A stretch of 49,883 bases of DNA from an uncultured Sphingomonas sp. (GTDB taxonomy: Bacteria > Pseudomonadota > Alphaproteobacteria > Sphingomonadales > Sphingomonadaceae). Location of the stretch: NCBI GenBank assembly GCA_913776255.1, contig CAJYLV010000065.1, forward strand, positions 1-49,883, written 5' to 3'. Of this stretch, positions 13,274-21,226 are shown in pieces. The notes beneath the pieces were generated by a model. It was not told the DNA's origin. It worked only from the letters and a program-made list of their open reading frames with translations, and did not search any database. A program made the translations under genes and the position numbers. The stretch's first letter is position 1. Each line of letters starts with the position of its first letter.

Positions 13274-13536
13274 TCGCAGGCTACTCCATCACCATCACGA
13301 TCCAGCTTCCTGCTGTAGCCCGGCTGCCCGCGGCGGAGCGGTGCGGCCCCGGCGGCGCGTGCCGCGGCGCAGCTGCGGTAGGCGCCGACGCTGCTCACCG
13401 CACCGACAGATACCGCACCCGATCGAATCCGGCGACTGGAACGCGCGGCGCGGCGCAGCTCGGCTACCGGCGTCAGCGCATCGAGCGGCACCGCGGGCTG
13501 CGGCACGGCCAGAAGCGAAAAAGCGAATAACATCAT
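13270..13536 (-). CDS. Small exported Excalibur (calcium-binding) domain protein
   Basis: The 88-residue product starts with a short hydrophobic signal-like segment (MMLFAFSLLAVPQPAVPL) and ends in the Excalibur pattern: SVGAYRSCAAARAAGAAPLR, GQPGY and DRDGDGVACE. The DxDxDGxxCE loop is a calcium-binding motif and the two Cys residues are expected to pair. Excalibur domains occur in exported nuclease-related and surface proteins. The C-terminal domain is intact. It is translationally coupled to the two-helix membrane protein downstream. Its role in the prophage is unknown. Confidence 0.7.
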   Translation of the reverse strand: MMLFAFSLLAVPQPAVPLDALTPVAELRRAARSSRRIRSGAVSVGAVSSVGAYRSCAAARAAGAAPLRRGQPGYSRKLDRDGDGVACE

Positions 13537-13661
13537 CGTTGAAGCGTCCCCTAACGCCGAAGGCTGATGGCTGTGGTCTTCTCGTTATAGGCGCATGTCG
13601 CGTGCAGCGCGCCGCGGTCGCGCGGGAATGTGCCGGGGGCGCGATCCGCCCTGTGCTTCGA

Positions 13662-14165
13662 TCACGGCTTCCTCGACTGATCGAGCAGCGTCGGCAATCG
13701 CTCGGCGAGCGCGCGGGCAAGCCCAGCCTCGTCCATGTCGCGCGAGGCTGCGAGGATCTCGCGATAGTCCTGCTCCAGCGAATCGACGGACGGCATCGCG
13801 CCCGCGCGTTCCTGCGGCTGCTTTCCGCTCTTTGCGCGCCCGGCCGCGGCCTCGGCGAGGACCAGCAACGCCGACCGCTCCTCGCGGCCAAGCCGCGACG
13901 AGAGTTCAGCGATGTCAGCAACTTCGGGGGCAAGTGTTGCAGCCGACCGTTCGCCGGTGACGACAAAGGCGACGTCGACGCCATTGGCGCTCAGCCGGGC
14001 AAGATATTCGATGTCGCAGGCACGACGTCCGGCTTCATAAGCCGCCTGGCTGTTTCGGGTCACCGCGCCGATCCGCCCGAAATCTTCCTGATTCAGCCCG
14101 CGACTTTCCCTTTCCGCGCGCAATCTTGCACCGATCTCACCAAGACTGACAACGTTTGAGTGCAT
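13662..14165 (-). CDS. XRE-family helix-turn-helix repressor
   Basis: From ATG 14165 the product has 167 residues. The HTH lies near the N terminus: LGEIGARLRAERESRGLNQE, then DFGRIGAVTRNSQAAYEAGRR, a lambda/434-type fold with the RNSQAAYExGRR recognition helix, followed by YLARLSANGVDVAFVVTGER, typical of prophage repressors. The C-terminal half is helical and has no LexA-type Ala-Gly cleavage site or Ser/Lys dyad that I can see, so induction may need another factor. A start at 14228 is also open but would run through the likely operator. It diverges from the early operon and probably keeps the prophage silent. Confidence 0.78.
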   Translation of the reverse strand: MHSNVVSLGEIGARLRAERESRGLNQEDFGRIGAVTRNSQAAYEAGRRACDIEYLARLSANGVDVAFVVTGERSAATLAPEVADIAELSSRLGREERSALLVLAEAAAGRAKSGKQPQERAGAMPSVDSLEQDYREILAASRDMDEAGLARALAERLPTLLDQSRKP

Positions 14166-14172
14166 CGACAGC

Positions 14173-14200
14173 TTGACCAGACCACGTTCGTATGTATCTT
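14173..14200 (+). promoter_or_regulatory. Putative early promoter
   Basis: TTGACC at 14173-14178 and TATCTT at 14195-14200 are separated by 16 bases and point towards the small HTH gene at 14232. The -10 box abuts the operator-like palindrome at 14200-14215, so bound repressor would block it. Confidence 0.45.
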
Positions 14201-14215
14201 GTCCGCCATTGGACA
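14200..14215. promoter_or_regulatory. Operator-like palindrome between repressor and early genes
   Basis: TGTCC at 14200-14204 and GGACA at 14211-14215 form a perfect 5-bp inverted repeat with a 6-base centre, flanked by a further ATGT (14192-14195) and ACAT (14215-14218). It lies in the divergent region between the XRE repressor and the early operon, as expected for a repressor binding site. Confidence 0.5.
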
Positions 14216-14231
14216 CATCTGTGGGCATAAC

Positions 14232-14534
14232 ATGATTGCCGACGCCGCCAAGGCTGAACCACGTCGCACGCGTGCCAAGCCGCTGCCAGACCCGAACAAA
14301 ATCACCGCCGCCCGCGTGTGGCTTCTTCGCCGCGGGCTCACCGCGGTGGAGTGGGCACGCGCGAATCAGGAGAGCCCCGCGCTGGTCAGCAAGGTGCTCT
14401 CGGGCAAACGGTCGTGCGTGCGCGGCAACTCCCTCCGGATCGCCGTCAAGCTCGGGATCGTCGACGACGTAGACCGCCCCGCCCCCCGCGTCGCGCGCGA
14501 ACGGTCGGGCGCTTCGCAGGCGCTACCGGCGTGA
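14232..14534 (+). CDS. Small HTH protein (Cox/Cro-like), first early gene
   Basis: The 100-residue product contains a helix-turn-helix-like centre, KITAARVWLLRRGLTAVEWA followed by RANQESPALVSKVLSGKR and NSLRIAVKLGI. The pattern suggests a DNA-binding protein that acts opposite the divergent repressor, as Cox or Cro do in temperate phages. ATG 14232 lies 16 bases beyond the palindrome. The stop overlaps the next GTG start (GTGA). Both ends of the protein are basic and disordered. The exact family is not certain; an excisionase role is possible since the integrase is at the end of the same operon. Confidence 0.65.
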   Translation: MIADAAKAEPRRTRAKPLPDPNKITAARVWLLRRGLTAVEWARANQESPALVSKVLSGKRSCVRGNSLRIAVKLGIVDDVDRPAPRVARERSGASQALPA

Positions 14535-15025
14535 CGCACCAGCGCGCCCCGCTGACCTTCGCCGCGGCAATGACACAGATCGCGGCGCGGATCGGCTATC
14601 CCGCCGCCGCGACGCTCGCCGGCCGCGCCGAGCGCACCATCTACGCCTGGGCGCATCCCGGCTCGACCACCGCGCCGCCGATCGACCAGGCGCTGGCGTT
14701 CGACGCCGCGTGGCGCGCCGCCGGCGGCGATGGCGCGCCGTTCCTCGACGCCTTCGCCTTTCAGCTCGGCCTCGTAGTCGAGCGCCAGCCGCCGTGCACG
14801 CGCGCGCTGGTCGACGAGGTCGGCACCGCCTCGCGCGAGGTCGGCGAGGCGATCGCCGCCTCGCTCGCACTCACCTGTTCCGCGCCCTCGCCGCTGGAGG
14901 CGCAACGCGCCTTCGCCGAGGTCACCCAAGCCGCCGACGCGATCGACGCGGTGCAGCGGCGCGTCGCGAGCTTCCTTCCGTCCGGCACGGCGCCGGGCGC
15001 GGGGTCGACGGGGGTGACCGTGTGA
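14531..15025 (+). CDS. Phage regulatory protein with N-terminal HTH-like region
   Basis: The 164-residue product starts at GTG 14531 overlapping the preceding stop. Its N-terminal third, MTQIAARIGYPAAATLAGRA followed by ERTIYAWAHPGS, has the spacing of a helix-turn-helix that senses or binds DNA; the rest is Ala-rich and helical. Its place after the Cox-like gene matches the CII/regulatory gene of P2-like and related phages. No signal or membrane segment is seen. The next gene overlaps its stop (GTGTGA). Function is inferred from position and HTH-like pattern only. Confidence 0.62.
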   Translation: MTHQRAPLTFAAAMTQIAARIGYPAAATLAGRAERTIYAWAHPGSTTAPPIDQALAFDAAWRAAGGDGAPFLDAFAFQLGLVVERQPPCTRALVDEVGTASREVGEAIAASLALTCSAPSPLEAQRAFAEVTQAADAIDAVQRRVASFLPSGTAPGAGSTGVTV

Positions 15026-15327
15026 GCAGGAGCAGGACGTACACCAAGCGCGCGCCGATGGTGCTGTGCCCGCATTGCCAGACGCCGGCCGAGATCCGGC
15101 GCAGCAGCCAGATCACGGCATTGGTCCGCGATCTCCACGCCTTGTGCACCAACGACGAATGCGGGTGTCGCTTCGTTGCGCAGATCGTCGCGGTGCGCAC
15201 GATCCAGCCGAGCCTGCGCCCGCACCCGGCGATCGCGCTCCCGCTGCTCGCCCCCGCCGCCCCGGCCAACGACGACGCCCCGCCGGCTGCCGGCGCTACG
15301 CGCGTGCCCGCGGCTCCGGTCCGATGA
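15022..15327 (+). CDS. Ogr/Delta-like zinc-finger transcription activator
   Basis: The 101-residue product carries the Ogr/Delta pattern: LCPHCQTPAEIRRSSQIT near residue 15, then ALCTNDECGCRFVAQIVAVR, giving a CxxC-xn-CxxxxC-type zinc site and the following beta strand with the ending TIQPS. In P2, Ogr binds upstream of late promoters and lets RNA polymerase transcribe capsid and tail operons. Here it sits in the early operon instead of next to gene D. A Pro/Ala-rich tail follows the zinc domain and is longer than in P2 Ogr. GTG 15022 overlaps the upstream stop. Confidence 0.78.
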   Translation: MSRSRTYTKRAPMVLCPHCQTPAEIRRSSQITALVRDLHALCTNDECGCRFVAQIVAVRTIQPSLRPHPAIALPLLAPAAPANDDAPPAAGATRVPAAPVR

Positions 15328-15432
15328 CGCCCTGAGTCCTCGCGGCCCGCGCCGCGCCCATCTCCGTCCCCTTGCCCGCCGGCTGCACGCGCTTCCGGCC
15401 ATGCCCCCGCCTTGCCGCAAAGGATCGCCGCG

Positions 15433-15882
15433 ATGATGCATGCCTTCCCCCGGACCTTCTCGCTCGCGCCGCGCGCCGAACGCCGACCGGCGCCGCGCGC
15501 CCGCTTCGTCCCGCTCACCCCGGCGGCGTATTTGCGGCTGTGCCGCGAGGCGGCGGGGCTGACCCGCCACGCGCTGGCGGCGCGACTCGCGCCGCGCGCC
15601 CACGACCTGCCCCAGGCCAGCGACCTGCTTGCGGTGCTGGAGACGCCCGGCAACGTCGCGCGCCGCGCCGCGACGCTCGAGCGGCTGCGAATCCTCCCCG
15701 CCTTCGATCCCGACGTCTATCGTCAGCTCGCCAGCGAGCCACCCGACCGCCACCCGCGCGTGTGCCGCGGCTGTGCCGCCAGCGCCGGCGTCACCCGCGA
15801 CGACGCCGGGCCGCTGCGCTGGGCGAGCGAGCATATCTGCACCCGCTGCGCCGGGATCGAAGGCGAAGGCGATGCCGCGTGA
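15433..15882 (+). CDS. Putative DNA-binding protein with XRE-like helix and C-terminal CxxC pairs
   Basis: ATG 15433 follows AAAGGA at 15419-15424 and gives 149 residues. A region near residues 30-70 reads TPAAYLRLCREAAGLTRHAL followed by AARL, the layout of an XRE-type HTH. The C-terminal part has two cysteine pairs (CRGCAAS and CTRCAG) about 35 residues apart, likely a zinc-binding site. The combination suggests nucleic-acid binding. It belongs to the early operon, and its stop overlaps the next start by four bases. No precise family is recognised, and its target is unknown. Confidence 0.62.
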   Translation: MMHAFPRTFSLAPRAERRPAPRARFVPLTPAAYLRLCREAAGLTRHALAARLAPRAHDLPQASDLLAVLETPGNVARRAATLERLRILPAFDPDVYRQLASEPPDRHPRVCRGCAASAGVTRDDAGPLRWASEHICTRCAGIEGEGDAA

Positions 15883-16007
15883 CCCGAGCGCCTCGGCGCA
15901 AACGCCTGCGTCGCTTGGCGCTGCTGGTCGTCGCGCTGGTCGGCGCGATCGTCGCCACGCCCGTTGTGCTGCTGCTGCTGATCGCGCGACTCGGCGCGGC
16001 GCGGTGA
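15879..16007 (+). CDS. 42-aa single-pass membrane peptide
   Basis: GTG 15879 overlaps the preceding stop and opens a 42-residue frame. A very basic N terminus (MTRAPRRKRLRRL) leads into a hydrophobic helix (ALLVVALVGAIVATPVVLLL). The stop again overlaps the next GTG. Such peptides are easily missed, but the coupling on both sides supports it. Function is unknown. Confidence 0.5.
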   Translation: MTRAPRRKRLRRLALLVVALVGAIVATPVVLLLLIARLGAAR

Positions 16008-16141
16008 CCGACGACCCGCCGCTCACCGCGCACGCCATCGCGTGTCGCGCGCTGGCCGGGCTCGCGCTCGGGCAGCTGATCGTCGTGCTGCTCGACGCGG
16101 CGACCGGCGGGCCCGGTCCGTTCGTGTTGTTCGGGCTGTGA
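16004..16141 (+). CDS. 45-aa small hydrophobic protein
   Basis: GTG 16004 overlaps the preceding stop, and the stop at 16141 overlaps a further GTG. The 45-residue product has a hydrophobic middle (ALAGLALGQLIVVLL) and ends GPFVLFGL, so it may lie in the membrane. No family is recognised. The main support is the unbroken chain of start-stop overlaps. Confidence 0.45.
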   Translation: MTDDPPLTAHAIACRALAGLALGQLIVVLLDAATGGPGPFVLFGL

Positions 16142-16305
16142 CCGGGCCTTCGACAGCCACGCCGGCCGTGTCCGGTGGAATGCGCCTTCCACCGCGCACC
16201 GCCCTCCCTACCCGCCTCCATCGCTTTCAGGACCATGATCGCATGAGCCGCCCGTCGACCGATTCCCGAAAGGCTTGCCACGCCGCCGCGGCGGGTGCCG
16301 TATGA
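16138..16305 (+). CDS. Possible 55-aa linking gene in the coupled chain
   Basis: GTG 16138 overlaps the previous stop and the frame ends at 16305, overlapping ATG 16302 of the next gene by four bases. The peptide (MTGPSTATPAVSGGMRLPPR...) is low-complexity and basic, without recognisable domains. It may be a real translated link or a chance open frame in GC-rich DNA. It is listed because the coupling on both sides is exact. Confidence 0.3.
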   Translation: MTGPSTATPAVSGGMRLPPRTALPTRLHRFQDHDRMSRPSTDSRKACHAAAAGAV

Positions 16306-16493
16306 GCCGGGGACGCGTCACCTTCCGACAGCATGATCTCGCCCGCGCGCTCAGGGCGGCGGCGAAGGCGCAGGTGGTGGTGAGCCGGACCGAGATCACC
16401 CCCGATGGCCGCATCATCCTCTTCCACGCGCACGAACTTCCCGCCGCCGCGACGCCGTTCGACGAATGGAGGGCGCGCCGCGATGCGCGTTAG
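16302..16493 (+). CDS. Small basic protein upstream of integrase
   Basis: ATG 16302 gives a 63-residue basic product with the order helix (FRQHDLARALRAAAKA), strand (QVVVSRTEI), turn (TPDGRI), strand (IILFHAHEL). It ends 11 bases inside the integrase gene, so it is co-translated with it. Position and size fit an excisionase or accessory recombination factor, but no HTH is obvious. Similar small proteins next to integrases are common in alphaproteobacterial prophages, from general knowledge. Confidence 0.5.
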   Translation: MSRGRVTFRQHDLARALRAAAKAQVVVSRTEITPDGRIILFHAHELPAAATPFDEWRARRDAR

Positions 16494-17547
16494 GCTAAAG
16501 GGACTGAACAAGGTGACGACGCGCCTGCGCTCGGGCGCGACGGTCACTTATTATTACGCGTGGAAGGGCGGACCGCGGCTCAGCGGCGCGTTTGGCAGCG
16601 CCGAGTTCCACGCCAGCTACGCCGATGCGGTCCGCACGCGCCGCGCCGAGGCGACACACCAGCTGCGCAGCCTGCTCGATCTCTATCAAGACGCCGCCGA
16701 CTTCACCGATCTCGCGAAGCGTACGCAGGCGGATTACCGCAAGCACCTGCGCGCGATCGACCGCGAGTTCGGCGACTTTCCGCTCGCCGCGCTCGACGAT
16801 CGACGGACGCGCGGCGAGTTCATGGCGTGGCGCGATCGCCTCGCGACCCGCTCGCGACGCCAGGCCGATTACGCCTTTGCGGTGCTCGCGCGGGTGCTGT
16901 CGTGGTCGCTCGACCGCGGGCTGATCACCACCAACCCGTGTCGCGCCGGCGGGCGGGTCTATCGCGCCGCGCGGTCGGACCGGATCTGGACCACGGTCGA
17001 CGAGGCCGCTTTCTACGCGCGCGCGCCCGACCACCTCCACCTCGCACTGTCGCTCGCGCTGTGGACCGGGCAGCGCCAGGGCGACCTGATCGCGCTGACC
17101 TGGGCGCAATATGACGGCACGCACCTGCGGCTCGTGCAGGGCAAGTCGGTCAGCAAGGTTCGCCGCTCGGCGGGGAAGCGCGTCGTGATCCGCGTCGGCG
17201 CGCCGCTCAAGGCGCGGCTCGACGCGCGCCGCGCCGGCCGCGCGCCCGGCGAGACAATCCTGCTCACCGAGCGCGGCGCGGCATGGACCGAGGGCGGCTT
17301 CCGCGCGTCATGGCGCAAGGCATGCGCGCTGGCCGGGGTCACGGGGGTCACCTTCCACGACCTGCGCGGCACCGCGGTCACCCGCCTCGCGCTGGCCGGC
17401 GCGACCCCGCCCGAGATCGCGACCGTCACCGGCCACTCGCTCCGCGACGTCAACGAGATCCTGGACGCCCATTACCTCAACCGCGACCCGGCGCTGGGCG
17501 AGGCGGCGATCCGCAAACTGGAGAGGGAGGAGCCGCCGCCCGACTAG
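16483..17547 (+). CDS. int: Tyrosine-type phage integrase
   Basis: ATG 16483 gives 354 residues. The N-terminal arm-binding part has RLRSGATVTYYYAWKGG, typical of integrases that use tRNA sites, followed by a SAM-like core-binding domain (about residues 60-165). The catalytic domain shows the Arg of LWTGQRQGDLIAL near residue 197, the beta-hairpin Lys region, HDLRGTAVTRL near 291, TGHSLRDV, and the nucleophile Tyr in DAHYLNRD near 330. All catalytic residues are present, so it should be active. It faces the tRNA-Met gene 107 bases away, which is the usual attachment-site arrangement. It ends the early operon. Confidence 0.95.
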   Translation: MRVRLKGLNKVTTRLRSGATVTYYYAWKGGPRLSGAFGSAEFHASYADAVRTRRAEATHQLRSLLDLYQDAADFTDLAKRTQADYRKHLRAIDREFGDFPLAALDDRRTRGEFMAWRDRLATRSRRQADYAFAVLARVLSWSLDRGLITTNPCRAGGRVYRAARSDRIWTTVDEAAFYARAPDHLHLALSLALWTGQRQGDLIALTWAQYDGTHLRLVQGKSVSKVRRSAGKRVVIRVGAPLKARLDARRAGRAPGETILLTERGAAWTEGGFRASWRKACALAGVTGVTFHDLRGTAVTRLALAGATPPEIATVTGHSLRDVNEILDAHYLNRDPALGEAAIRKLEREEPPPD

Positions 17548-17653
17548 CCATTTTCCCAAACAAACGCCCAAACGGACGCCTCGCGTCATCCACGATCGAC
17601 AAGACCAACCCGAAAAGTCGGCGCAAATACAACGGCTTGGAAACACGAACGCT

Positions 17654-17700
17654 TGGTAGCGGAGGAGGGACTTGAACCCCCGACACGCGGATTATGATTC
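17654..17700. other. Likely prophage attachment site in the tRNA-Met 3' half
   Basis: The integrase points into the 3' end of tRNA-Met, and the phage-like genes stop at this boundary. Tyrosine integrases of this kind usually recombine in the anticodon or T-loop part of a tRNA, restoring the gene with phage DNA. No second copy of the tRNA 3' sequence was found elsewhere in the window, so the other att site is probably to the left. Confidence 0.45.
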
Positions 17701-17730
17701 CGCTGCTCTAACCAGCTGAGCTACTCCGCC
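17654..17730 (-). tRNA. tRNA-Met(CAT), elongator type
   Basis: The 77-base minus-strand gene folds as a cloverleaf: 5' GGCGGAG acceptor strand, D-arm AGCTCAGCTGGTTAGAGC, anticodon stem GCGGA/TCCGC with loop ATCATAA (anticodon CAT), T-arm with GTTCGAA, and an encoded CCA end. The G1-U72 wobble pair and body fit the elongator Met tRNA of alphaproteobacteria rather than the initiator; tRNA-Ile2 with a lysidine-modified CAT anticodon cannot be wholly excluded by sequence. Confidence 0.95.
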
Positions 17731-17790
17731 CCGATTTCCGAGGGAACCAGCGCTCGTGAGGCGCGGGCTATACCAGCCGAATCACAGCGG

Positions 17791-18312
17791 TCAAGCCGAG
17801 AACAGATGCTTGTACAGCATTTCCCACGGACCGCCCCGATACCAATAGGCCGCAAGCCCGGCGATCGCGACCGGACGCGGCCGGAAATTCGCGCGCAGGG
17901 CCGTGAGCAGCGCCTTGGCGGCCGCCGGCTCGACCTTGTTCTGCACCGTGACATGCGCCCGCCAGCCGCCGGCATCCTGCGGCGTCAGCAGGCCGGTGAA
18001 AGCAGCAGCCAGCCGCTCGCGGATGTTGACCAGTTCCTCACTGTCGATCCGATAGGCGACACCGCGCCCGAGCGAAATGACATCCGCGATCCGCGCACGC
18101 GGCGCTGCGATGCCACGCGTCTCCGCGATTAATCGCTGACGAAGCTCCGGGGCGAGCGTTGGAGGCAGATGGTGGAACATCGTGAGATGTGCCGCCAGCT
18201 GGTTGCGCTCGGGCGGGAAATACGCGCTGCGCTCCCCGTCGAAGAACGCCTGATCCTCACGCCCGAACAGCGCGGTGACGATGATCGGCGCGGGTTCGAA
18301 GGACGCAGTCAA
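17791..18312 (-). CDS. 2'-5' RNA ligase / 2H phosphoesterase family protein
   Basis: The 173-residue product has the two HxT motifs of the 2H phosphoesterase fold: HLTMFHHLP near residue 42 and HVTVQNK near residue 124. Size and order match bacterial LigT/ThpR-like proteins, which act on 2'-5' or 2',3'-cyclic phosphate ends of RNA. No ATG or GTG lies at a suitable place; the likely start is TTG 18312, which overlaps the TGA stop of kup by the motif TTGA. It is therefore expected to be translated with kup. The real substrate is unknown. Confidence 0.85.
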   Translation of the reverse strand: MTASFEPAPIIVTALFGREDQAFFDGERSAYFPPERNQLAAHLTMFHHLPPTLAPELRQRLIAETRGIAAPRARIADVISLGRGVAYRIDSEELVNIRERLAAAFTGLLTPQDAGGWRAHVTVQNKVEPAAAKALLTALRANFRPRPVAIAGLAAYWYRGGPWEMLYKHLFSA

Positions 18313-20228
18313 ATCTCGATCTGGCTGCCCAGCTCGACGACGCGGTTGGTGGGCAGGCGGAAGAATTCCATCGCGCTTTCGGCGTTGCGCAGCATCCAGC
18401 TGAACAATTTCTCGCGCCAGATCGCCATGCCGGGCCGCTCCGAGGCGAGCAGCGTCTGGCGGCTGAGGAAGAAGCTGGTGTCCATCATCCGGAACGCCGC
18501 GCCGCAGCCATCGAACGTCTTGAGGTGCGCGGGCACGTCGGGCTCCTCCATGAAGCCGTAGCGCAGGATGACGCGGTGGAAGCCCTGCCCCAGATCCTCG
18601 TGGAGGAAGCGATCCTCCTCCGGGAAGTAGGGCATGTCGGTGACGCGGACGGTGAGCAGGATGACGCGCTCGTGCAGGACGCGATTGTGCTTGAGGTTGT
18701 GGAGCAAGGCGTGCGGCACGCCCTCGGGGGTCGAGGTCATGAACACCGCGGTGCCCGAGACGCGCGTCGCCGAGGTCGCCGCCGAATCGATGAAGATCCT
18801 GATCGGCATCGCCGCCTCGCGCATCCGCTCGATCATCAGCTTGCGCCCCTGCGACCAGGTGGTGAGCAGCACGAAGACGATCACCGCGACCAGCAGCGGG
18901 AACCAGCCGCCGTCCGGCACCTTGGTGAGGTTCGACGCGAAATACAGGCCGTCGATCGACAGGAACACGATCTCGAACAGCGCGGTCGCCCAGAGCGGCC
19001 AGTGCCAGACGCGGCGGATCAGTACCCCGATCATGCAGGTCGAGATGAACATCGTGCCGGTCACCGCAATGCCATAGGCGGCGGCGAGGTTCGATGACTC
19101 GCCGAAGCCGAAGACGAGCAGCAACACCATCACCATCAGCGCCCAATTGGCCGCGGGGATGTAGATCTGGCCGGCTTCGGAGGCGCTGGTATGGGTGATG
19201 CGAATGCGCGGCATCAGCCCGAGCTGCACCGCCTGCTGGACGACCGAATAGGCGCCGGTGATGACCGCCTGGCTCGCGATCACCGTCGCCATCGTGGCGA
19301 GGATCACGAGCGGAAGCCGCCAGTTCTCGGGCGCCATCAGGAAGAACGGGTTCTCGGCTGCGGACGGCGTCTGCAACAGCAGCGCCCCCTGCCCGAGGTA
19401 ATTGAGCATCAGCGCCGGGAGCACGAACGCCAGCCACGCAAGCTCGATGGGGCGGCGGCCGAAATGCCCCATGTCGGCATAGAGCGCCTCCGCGCCGGTC
19501 ACCGCCAGCACCACCGAGCCGAGCGCGAGGAACGCGAGCCCGCCGTCGTTCATCGCGAAGCGCACCGCGTAGAGCGGGTTGAGCGCGAACAGGATGTCGG
19601 GGCGCTGGATGATGTGCGACACGCCCATCACCGCCAGCACGACGAAATAGACCGCCATGATCGGCCCGAACAGCCGCCCGACCTTCTCGGTCCCGATCGA
19701 CTGCATGTAGAATAGCGCGATCAGGATCGTCACCGCGATCGGCAGGACGAACGAGTCGAAGCCCTGCTCGACGGTCGCCAGCCCCTCGACCGCGGACAGC
19801 ACCGAGATCGCCGGGGTGATCATGCAATCGCCGAAGAACAGCGCGGTGGCGAGCACGCCGAGGATGACGAGGCTTGACCCCCATTTCTTCCCCGCGCCCG
19901 AGCGCCGCTGGATCAACGCGAGCAGCGCGAGGCTGCCGCCCTCGCCGTTGTTGTCGGCGCGCAGCACGATCAGCACGTATTTGAGCGTGACGATCAGCAT
20001 CAGCGACCAGAAGACGAGGCTGATGACGCCGAACACGTGCAGCGGGTCGACCGCCAGCGGATGGTGTCCGACGAACACCTCCTTCATCGCGTAGAGCGGG
20101 CTGGTGCCGATGTCGCCGTAGACGACGCCGATCGCGCCGAGCGCGAGCTTGGCGAGGCTGCCGCTATGGTGATGATGCGCGGCGCCCGCCTGTGCACGGA
20201 CCGCGGGGTCGACGGTGCTGACGCTCAC
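18309..20228 (-). CDS. kup: Low-affinity potassium transporter Kup
   Basis: From GTG 20228 the product has 639 residues, close to E. coli Kup (622). It carries the family signature [20 protein letters not shown] at about residue 28, then about 12 membrane helices, including [20 protein letters not shown], and a cytoplasmic C-terminal domain with [20 protein letters not shown] and [19 protein letters not shown]. It takes up K+ together with protons across the inner membrane. A start at 20291 is open but adds an N-terminal tail not usual for the family. The gene is complete and overlaps the 2H phosphoesterase gene at its end. Confidence 0.96.
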   Translation of the reverse strand: MSVSTVDPAVRAQAGAAHHHHSGSLAKLALGAIGVVYGDIGTSPLYAMKEVFVGHHPLAVDPLHVFGVISLVFWSLMLIVTLKYVLIVLRADNNGEGGSLALLALIQRRSGAGKKWGSSLVILGVLATALFFGDCMITPAISVLSAVEGLATVEQGFDSFVLPIAVTILIALFYMQSIGTEKVGRLFGPIMAVYFVVLAVMGVSHIIQRPDILFALNPLYAVRFAMNDGGLAFLALGSVVLAVTGAEALYADMGHFGRRPIELAWLAFVLPALMLNYLGQGALLLQTPSAAENPFFLMAPENWRLPLVILATMATVIASQAVITGAYSVVQQAVQLGLMPRIRITHTSASEAGQIYIPAANWALMVMVLLLVFGFGESSNLAAAYGIAVTGTMFISTCMIGVLIRRVWHWPLWATALFEIVFLSIDGLYFASNLTKVPDGGWFPLLVAVIVFVLLTTWSQGRKLMIERMREAAMPIRIFIDSAATSATRVSGTAVFMTSTPEGVPHALLHNLKHNRVLHERVILLTVRVTDMPYFPEEDRFLHEDLGQGFHRVILRYGFMEEPDVPAHLKTFDGCGAAFRMMDTSFFLSRQTLLASERPGMAIWREKLFSWMLRNAESAMEFFRLPTNRVVELGSQIEI

Positions 20229-20364
20229 GCGCTGGCCACCGCTATCGAGAGGTCGTCGGCATGTGTGGCCATAAGGTGGCGCGCCTAGCACGCGCCCGAA
20301 GCGCCCGCAACGCGGAACAGGTGGCGAACATAAATGTTCTGTTCAGCGAAAGGACCTTGCCACG

Positions 20365-20583
20365 ATGAGCGATACCCATAATCCGAAGAGTGAGCCCTTC
20401 TCCAACGCCGAGAAGGATCCCGACGATTGGACCACCGGTGACGAGCCGATGACCGGCGCGCAGGCGAGCTATCTGAAAACGCTCAGCGAAGAGGCCGGTG
20501 AGATGTTCGACGAGTCGCTCACCAAAGCCGATGCCTCGAAACGGATCGACGCGCTTCAGGAACAGACCGGCCGCGGCAAATAG
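20365..20583 (+). CDS. DUF3072 family small protein
   Basis: The 72-residue product starts at ATG 20365 after GAAAGGACC. It is acidic, with a disordered front half and a conserved end: PMTGAQASYLKTLSEEAGE and LTKADASKRIDALQEQTG, the pattern of DUF3072 proteins. These resemble the helix-extended short domain that tells ligands apart in SAP-like or DUF3072 proteins, but the biological role is not known. It is divergent from kup and has its own promoter in the 136-base gap. Confidence 0.82.
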   Translation: MSDTHNPKSEPFSNAEKDPDDWTTGDEPMTGAQASYLKTLSEEAGEMFDESLTKADASKRIDALQEQTGRGK

Positions 20584-20593
20584 CTGCGCCGGC

Positions 20594-21226
20594 TCAACGC
20601 GCGGCATCGGCCGCGATGAGGCGGTCGAGCAGCATCAGCCGGCGCGCGATCTCGAGGCGATAGGGCGTCCCGTCCGGCGACAGCTGGACCGCCCGCGCCC
20701 ATAATTGACGGGTCTTCGCCAGGTCGCCGGCCTCGAGATAGGCGAAGCCGAGATAATAAGGCGGCGCCGGATGGTCGGGCGCGAGCCGCGCCGCCTGCCG
20801 GAACGCCAGCAGCGCTGGCGGCGAGACGCGGTGCCCCGCCTCCGCCGCCAGCGTGACGCCCGCCCATGTCCACAGCATGAAGCTCTGCGGCAACTTGGAA
20901 AGACCGCCGAGCACGACCCGCGCCGCGGCGTCGTCATTTCCGCTACGCGTCATCGCGTCGGCGGCGACGATATAGGCGGTGTCGGCGTTGAACCGCCCGA
21001 ACATGCTGTCGCGCAATTGCACTTCCCCGACGTCGACCGGCGGGGTGGTGGCGGTGCGTTGCGGCGCCGCCGCCGCGAGCATCGGCTGCCCCTGCCACGC
21101 ATAGCCGACTCCGCCGAGGCACAAGGCGGCGCCGAGCATCGACCAGAGCAACCGATCGACCCGCAGCCAGAACGCCATGGCGGCGAACGCGGCCGCGCCG
21201 AGCAGCAGGAGCGCGACGAACCCCAT
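20594..21226 (-). CDS. TPR protein of the cytochrome c maturation cluster (CcmI-like)
   Basis: The 210-residue product has two N-terminal membrane helices (about residues 2-20 and 27-45) and a periplasmic or cytoplasmic TPR part: DAAARVVLGGLSKLPQSFML, PALLAFRQAARLAPDHPAPP, YYLGFAYLEAGDLAKTRQLW and ARAVQLSPDG. This is the layout of CcmI/CycH-type proteins that hold apocytochrome c for haem attachment. The start overlaps the ccmE stop (ATGA). It is shorter than many CcmI proteins. ccmF, ccmG and ccmH, which usually lie between, are absent here, so the exact member is uncertain. Confidence 0.7.
   Translation of the reverse strand: MGFVALLLLGAAAFAAMAFWLRVDRLLWSMLGAALCLGGVGYAWQGQPMLAAAAPQRTATTPPVDVGEVQLRDSMFGRFNADTAYIVAADAMTRSGNDDAAARVVLGGLSKLPQSFMLWTWAGVTLAAEAGHRVSPPALLAFRQAARLAPDHPAPPYYLGFAYLEAGDLAKTRQLWARAVQLSPDGTPYRLEIARRLMLLDRLIAADAAR

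Noticed and set aside
1..17654. Second att site (repeat of the tRNA-Met 3' end) inside the window
   Set aside because: No match to the tRNA 3' region was seen near 9.2 kb, 10.4 kb, 12.2 kb or the window start.
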